In this document: positions 30,294 through 34,015 of the stretch, piece after piece
Layout: each line of letters begins with the position of its first letter
Numbering within the stretch: position 1 is the stretch's first letter
Assembly (NCBI GenBank): GCA_015059405.1
Contig: SVAL01000005.1
Location: 1-34,015 of the forward strand
DNA length: 34,015 nt
Direction of reading: 5' to 3'
Origin: Bacillota bacterium
GTDB lineage: Bacteria > Bacillota_I > Bacilli_A > RF39 > UBA660
Position numbers and translations under genes: made by a program
Notes under the pieces: generated by a model
What the model was told of the DNA's origin: nothing
The model's input: the letters and a program-made list of their open reading frames with translations, nothing else
The model's database searches: none

Positions 30294-31220
30294 ATGATAG
30301 ATAGTTTATTTAAAAGAGTTATTGCATATTTAATAGACATGATGCTTGTATCTATTGTTGTTAATAGTATTATTTCTTCTAATGTAGTTAATTTTCAATT
30401 AAATAAGTATAATAAGTTATATGATGAATATTATGATATATATACTCTCCATTTAGAACAAACAGTTAATAAAATAGAATCTTGTGGTGATTTAGAAAAA
30501 GCTATTAAAGATAAGAAATTAACTGAAGAAAAGTTTGTTTCTAGTTATAATAGTTTAAAAGAATCTTATTCAAAACAAGAAATATCTGATGAAGATTATG
30601 ATAATAAGTGTTTAATAATTGTAAAAGATTATAATTCTAATAAAATGACTGATGAATATTATTCTGAAAAAGTAGATTATTATTATTATCGATTAGAAAA
30701 AAATTCAATAGTTGTTTATGCTGTTAATATAATTGCATTTATGTTATATTTTGTATTCTTCCAAGGATTTACTGGAGGTCAAACTTTAGGTAAAAAGATT
30801 ACTCGTTTAAAAGTAGTTTCTACTAAAGAGGATGAAAAATTGAGTTATAAACAGTTATTTAAAAGAACTTTATTTTTACCAATTAATACGATGTTTAGTA
30901 GTGTAACATATTGTATTATAATGCTTGGTTGTATCTTAGTTCTTCCAGAAAATTTATTTACTCCTGTAACTGACTTTTTATATTTTATAAATTATATGGT
31001 TATTTTAGGGATTGTATTTACTATATCATTTAATAAAGGTAAGATAGGTTTACATGATATGGTAGCACATACTAGAATTATGGAAATGGATTTTAAAGGG
31101 AACGAGATAAAGAAAGATAATAAAAATAAAAAAGTTGTTAAAGAAGAAAAAGTAATTCAAGAAGAAGCTAAAACAACTGATAAAATTAAAAAAAGAAAAT
31201 CTAAAGATAGTAAAAAATAA
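30294..31220 (+). CDS. RDD family membrane protein
   Basis: A 308-aa protein with the RDD hallmark at its N-terminus (SLFKRVIAYLIDMMLVSIVV, helix 1 with Arg-Asp) and FFQGFTGGQTLGKKITRLKV before the later helices. Between helix 1 and helix 2 lies an unusual hydrophilic stretch of about 100 residues rich in Tyr, Lys, Asp and Glu. After the last helix (about residue 250) is a very basic Lys-rich tail ending KKRKSKDSKK. Some RDD proteins act in ion exchange, but function is mostly unknown. ATG 30294 is chosen for AGGTG; only 9 bases after the ABC stop, so it belongs to the operon and may assist the exporter. Confidence 0.88.
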   Translation: MIDSLFKRVIAYLIDMMLVSIVVNSIISSNVVNFQLNKYNKLYDEYYDIYTLHLEQTVNKIESCGDLEKAIKDKKLTEEKFVSSYNSLKESYSKQEISDEDYDNKCLIIVKDYNSNKMTDEYYSEKVDYYYYRLEKNSIVVYAVNIIAFMLYFVFFQGFTGGQTLGKKITRLKVVSTKEDEKLSYKQLFKRTLFLPINTMFSSVTYCIIMLGCILVLPENLFTPVTDFLYFINYMVILGIVFTISFNKGKIGLHDMVAHTRIMEMDFKGNEIKKDNKNKKVVKEEKVIQEEAKTTDKIKKRKSKDSKK

Positions 31221-31228
31221 AAATAATT

Positions 31229-31259
31229 AAAGAGATAACGTATGTTATTTCTTTTTTTT
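31229..31259 (+). terminator. Terminator of the MarR-ABC-RDD operon
   Basis: AAAGAGATAAC-GTAT-GTTATTTCTTT with one G-U pair, then T run. Confidence 0.85.
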
Positions 31260-31293
31260 ATGATATATTATATATAATAGAGGTGTGTATAAT

Positions 31294-33546
31294 ATGAAAT
31301 ATGGTTTTAATACTTTGATTGTTTTAAATATAATAGCTTGTTTATTTGCGTTTATCATAGGTTCATCTATTTTAGCAGCTATAGCAGTTATTAATTTATG
31401 TTGTTGTTTTTGGTTGAAGATGCAAGAAATTGATGATCTGGTTGAAAAGAAAAATTATTTATTAGCACTGGGTATTATCGATTTTTTATCATTTAAGTAT
31501 ATATGTAGTGTTGTTAGTTTTATTATGTATTTTACTTTAAAAAGTGATTATAAGAAAAAAGAAGATGTTAAACGTAAGAAACCAGTAGTAAAAGTTGATC
31601 CTCAAATTCGTAAGATTGATATTTTATTAAAATTAGGTGTAGCAATGGTATTTATTGCTGGATTTGTTTTTGCAACTACTGGATGGTATTCATTAAATTC
31701 TATTGTAAAAATATTTATATTTTTAATTATAGGTTTAGCCTTTATTGGTCTTTCTAAATTTTCTGAAAAACATATAAAAATTAAATCTACTATATATTTA
31801 TATTGGATATTAGGAATGTCTTTTCTAGTAATGATGTTTTTTATAGGTGGATATAGTTCTTTATTTGGAGATTTTTTCTCTTTTAATGGAGAAGGTAGTT
31901 TATTATATTTATCTTTTTGTAATTTAATTATTTCTTTAGTTGGATATATTTCATATTATAATTTTAAAGATAAGTTATTTTTAAATATTACATATACAGG
32001 GATATTTTTTATAGCGTTATTTGTTAGTCAATATTATAATTTATTATTTGAATCTTTCTTAGCTTTAATTTTACCCGTTATAACTGTTATTAGATATATA
32101 AGTGATGAGACTAATGATAAGTATTCTGTTTCATTTTTCTGTAATGTTTTATTATGTATTTTAGGTATTGTATATATATGTTTTATTGGTACTTATACTA
32201 GTTTAATACCAGCACTTATTACATCAACTTTATTTATATTTAATTTATATAATTATATATATATTTATAAAGATTCAGATTTTAATTTATTTGCATCATT
32301 AGTAGCATATGTATTAATAATTCCAGTTTTAGTATTTGTAGTTAATAATATTACTATTTGGGTTATTATTACAACTTTATTTGTAACAGGACTTTATTTT
32401 ATATCGTTATTGTTTAATAATTATAAATTAAAAAATTCATCTTTAATCATAGCTGATATTATTACTATATTAGTATTTGTTATATCAAGTAGTGGTAATG
32501 TTTGGTTACCACTTGTAGTAGCATCTTTTTCTACATTAATTTGTTTAGTATGTACTTTTATAGATAAATTAGATGATTTTTCTTTTGAAGTATCTATTCA
32601 TCCTGTTAAAATAGCGATGTTGTTATTTGGAATTATTTATTTAATTAATTCTTATGTTCCTCTAAGTAATATTATGGGATATTGGATGTGTAGTTGTTTA
32701 CTTATTTATATTTTGATTTATTCATTAAGTAAGAATAATACTTTAATTAATATTTATGAAAAGTTTTCAATAGTTGCGATTATTATTTGTTTATTATTTA
32801 CAACTACTATTAATAATATAATTATTTCTATAACTATTTTTATAAGTATTGTACTATTTTATGCAGATGTAAATTGGGGAAAAGAAAGAACGACAACATT
32901 TAAGAATTTTGTATATATTTTATTACTATCTAATATATATATAAGTATGCATGCGATAGAAAATTCTTTTATATCTTATCAACTAGGAATGGATGTTAGT
33001 TATATATTTGCGAATGTAGTTACAATTATATTTTATGGTTTAATTTCATTCTTCCATAGAAATGATGAATTTAAGTTAAATATAGCTTTATTTGCGGTAA
33101 TTGTACCAATTATTACTCTTATTGAAACATGGGTAGATGTTGAATGGATTTCTATTATATTACCATCTATATTTGTTTATTATTTAACATTTATTTTATC
33201 GCGTTTAGCTAGAAAATCTTTAGGATTAAAAGATGCGATTGGTTATATTGGATATACATATAGTTTCTTATTAGTTATATTTAATAGTGATCCTCATGTT
33301 TTAGCTTATTCCTTTATTATATTAATTATATCTTTATTAATTGGATATTTAGATAAGAGTTATAATGCTTTATTTAAAGTTTCAGTACTTGGAACAATTA
33401 TATTTGTTCTTTATCAATTAAAAGAGTTTTGGAATTTAATACCAGCCTGGTTATATTTATTAGTTTTTGGTATTGCTTTAATCGTTTTTGCAACATACAA
33501 GCAATTGAAACTAGTTGAAAAGAATGAAAAGGATGGTAAAAAATAA
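31294..33546 (+). CDS. Large polytopic membrane protein of unknown function
   Basis: A 750-aa protein not assigned to a family. Nearly the whole length consists of hydrophobic helices (probably 20 or more), broken by a basic cytoplasmic stretch at about residues 80-112 (KSDYKKKEDVKRKKPVVKVD and on). The architecture of many near-contiguous helices resembles DUF2339/DUF2157-type proteins, but no motif confirms this. No conserved charged catalytic pattern was visible. ATG 31294 follows AGAGGTG; TATATAATA just upstream can be the -10. The stop codon overlaps the ATG of the next ORF (TAATG), so the two are translationally coupled and probably work together. Confidence 0.8.
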   Translation: MKYGFNTLIVLNIIACLFAFIIGSSILAAIAVINLCCCFWLKMQEIDDLVEKKNYLLALGIIDFLSFKYICSVVSFIMYFTLKSDYKKKEDVKRKKPVVKVDPQIRKIDILLKLGVAMVFIAGFVFATTGWYSLNSIVKIFIFLIIGLAFIGLSKFSEKHIKIKSTIYLYWILGMSFLVMMFFIGGYSSLFGDFFSFNGEGSLLYLSFCNLIISLVGYISYYNFKDKLFLNITYTGIFFIALFVSQYYNLLFESFLALILPVITVIRYISDETNDKYSVSFFCNVLLCILGIVYICFIGTYTSLIPALITSTLFIFNLYNYIYIYKDSDFNLFASLVAYVLIIPVLVFVVNNITIWVIITTLFVTGLYFISLLFNNYKLKNSSLIIADIITILVFVISSSGNVWLPLVVASFSTLICLVCTFIDKLDDFSFEVSIHPVKIAMLLFGIIYLINSYVPLSNIMGYWMCSCLLIYILIYSLSKNNTLINIYEKFSIVAIIICLLFTTTINNIIISITIFISIVLFYADVNWGKERTTTFKNFVYILLLSNIYISMHAIENSFISYQLGMDVSYIFANVVTIIFYGLISFFHRNDEFKLNIALFAVIVPIITLIETWVDVEWISIILPSIFVYYLTFILSRLARKSLGLKDAIGYIGYTYSFLLVIFNSDPHVLAYSFIILIISLLIGYLDKSYNALFKVSVLGTIIFVLYQLKEFWNLIPAWLYLLVFGIALIVFATYKQLKLVEKNEKDGKK

Positions 33547-34015
33547 TGAGTTCTTATAATTACTTTGAATCACTAAGATTTGATAGAGAAAGAGTAATGA
33601 AAAAGAATAAGAGTAGGGTTAATAATTTAAAAAATATTAAAGTAATAGGTACTTTAAAAGAAAAAAATAAATATAATTATATATCTTTAAAAGATAGATT
33701 AGTTAATGATAAAGATATTATAATTGTACTTGATAATAATTTACTTAGAATGGATGTATTATTTGAAGTAGAAGAATTAGATATGTATTTAGATGATTAT
33801 GAAAAATATATATCTTTCTTTGAAAAGAATAAGTTTAAGAAAAAATACTCCAAGTTAAAAGATAAGATATTATTAAATATTTATAAAAGAATTATAAAAA
33901 TATATAAATACTCAAAAAGACATAATATTAAGATTAAAGATATATATTTAATTAATTATGATAAGAGTATTGATAATAACTATATGATTAGTGAACTTGA
34001 TCATTTAATTAGTCT
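33546..34015 (+). CDS. Unrecognised Lys/Tyr-rich ORF, truncated by window end
   Basis: An open frame of at least 156 codons from the ATG at 33546 to the window edge, beginning MSSYNYFESLRFDRERVMKK. The start overlaps the stop of the large membrane protein by one base. It is hydrophilic with no signal or membrane helix, and rich in Lys, Tyr, Asp, Ile and Asn; it has helical-looking stretches such as DMYLDDYEKYISFFEKNKFK. No family recognised. Likely cytoplasmic partner of the membrane protein (inference from coupling). The 3' part is outside the window. Confidence 0.75.
   Translation, partial: MSSYNYFESLRFDRERVMKKNKSRVNNLKNIKVIGTLKEKNKYNYISLKDRLVNDKDIIIVLDNNLLRMDVLFEVEELDMYLDDYEKYISFFEKNKFKKKYSKLKDKILLNIYKRIIKIYKYSKRHNIKIKDIYLINYDKSIDNNYMISELDHLIS

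Noticed and set aside
1-34015. CRISPR array, tRNA or rRNA genes
   Set aside because: No regularly spaced 25-40-base repeats and no tRNA cloverleaf or rRNA sequence was seen. The 19-21-base AGTAA repeats are too short and degenerate for CRISPR.
1-34015. Mycoplasma-type genetic code (TGA = Trp)
   Set aside because: sufD ends at TGA exactly before sufS, and Trp codons in conserved positions are TGG.

Overview
The window is a very AT-rich, low-GC Gram-positive (Firmicutes-type) chromosome segment. It shows strong GGAGG-type ribosome sites, SigA-like promoters often with an extended -10 (TGTTATAAT), many U-tailed hairpin terminators, a SUF operon in the order C-D-S-U-B, a CIRCE heat-shock operator and peptidoglycan D,D-carboxypeptidases. 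TGA is used as a stop (end of sufD) and Trp is TGG, so this is the standard code and not Mycoplasma code 4. The retained cell-wall enzymes together with the extreme AT content suggest an uncultured gut-type lineage near Erysipelotrichia/RF39. That placement is inference.

Left part (1-7000): the tail of an IS3-family transposase; a PrsA-like foldase lipoprotein (minus strand); two tiny YjcZ-like membrane peptides; a HIT hydrolase (minus strand); then the iron-sulfur assembly operon sufC-sufD-sufS-sufU-[unknown gene]-sufB. Next (7000-14500) come a short SSB, a CIRCE-controlled Hsp20, an AbrB-type regulator with its own palindrome, an alpha/beta hydrolase, a decayed ORF, a Ca2+-type P-ATPase, a stand-alone GlmU-like left-handed beta-helix acetyltransferase and a pyrimidine nucleoside phosphorylase.

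Middle (14500-20000): vanY and dacA are divergent. dacA is cut in two by a 3,240-bp element (16232-19471). The element carries a small membrane protein, a ribokinase/inositol-monophosphatase fusion and a 268-aa serine recombinase lacking the usual C-terminal zinc-ribbon and coiled-coil parts. Joining the flanks at the predicted AA crossover restores the dacA frame exactly (380 aa) and brings back together the SxxK, SxN and KTG motifs. The reconstructed attB and attP are both palindromic around the same AA. This is the strongest candidate in the window for an undescribed system: a minimal serine-recombinase intervening element with metabolic cargo, possibly able to switch a cell-wall gene.

Right part (20000-34015): a 1406-aa double-ASKHA acyl-CoA dehydratase activase-like protein; a RhuM-Fic/Doc protein behind a structured leader that has five AGTAA motifs at 19-21-nt spacing and a 10-nt sequence complementary to its Shine-Dalgarno; a MutT-type Nudix hydrolase; a MarR-heterodimeric ABC exporter-RDD protein operon; a 750-aa polytopic membrane protein; and an unrecognised ORF running off the end.
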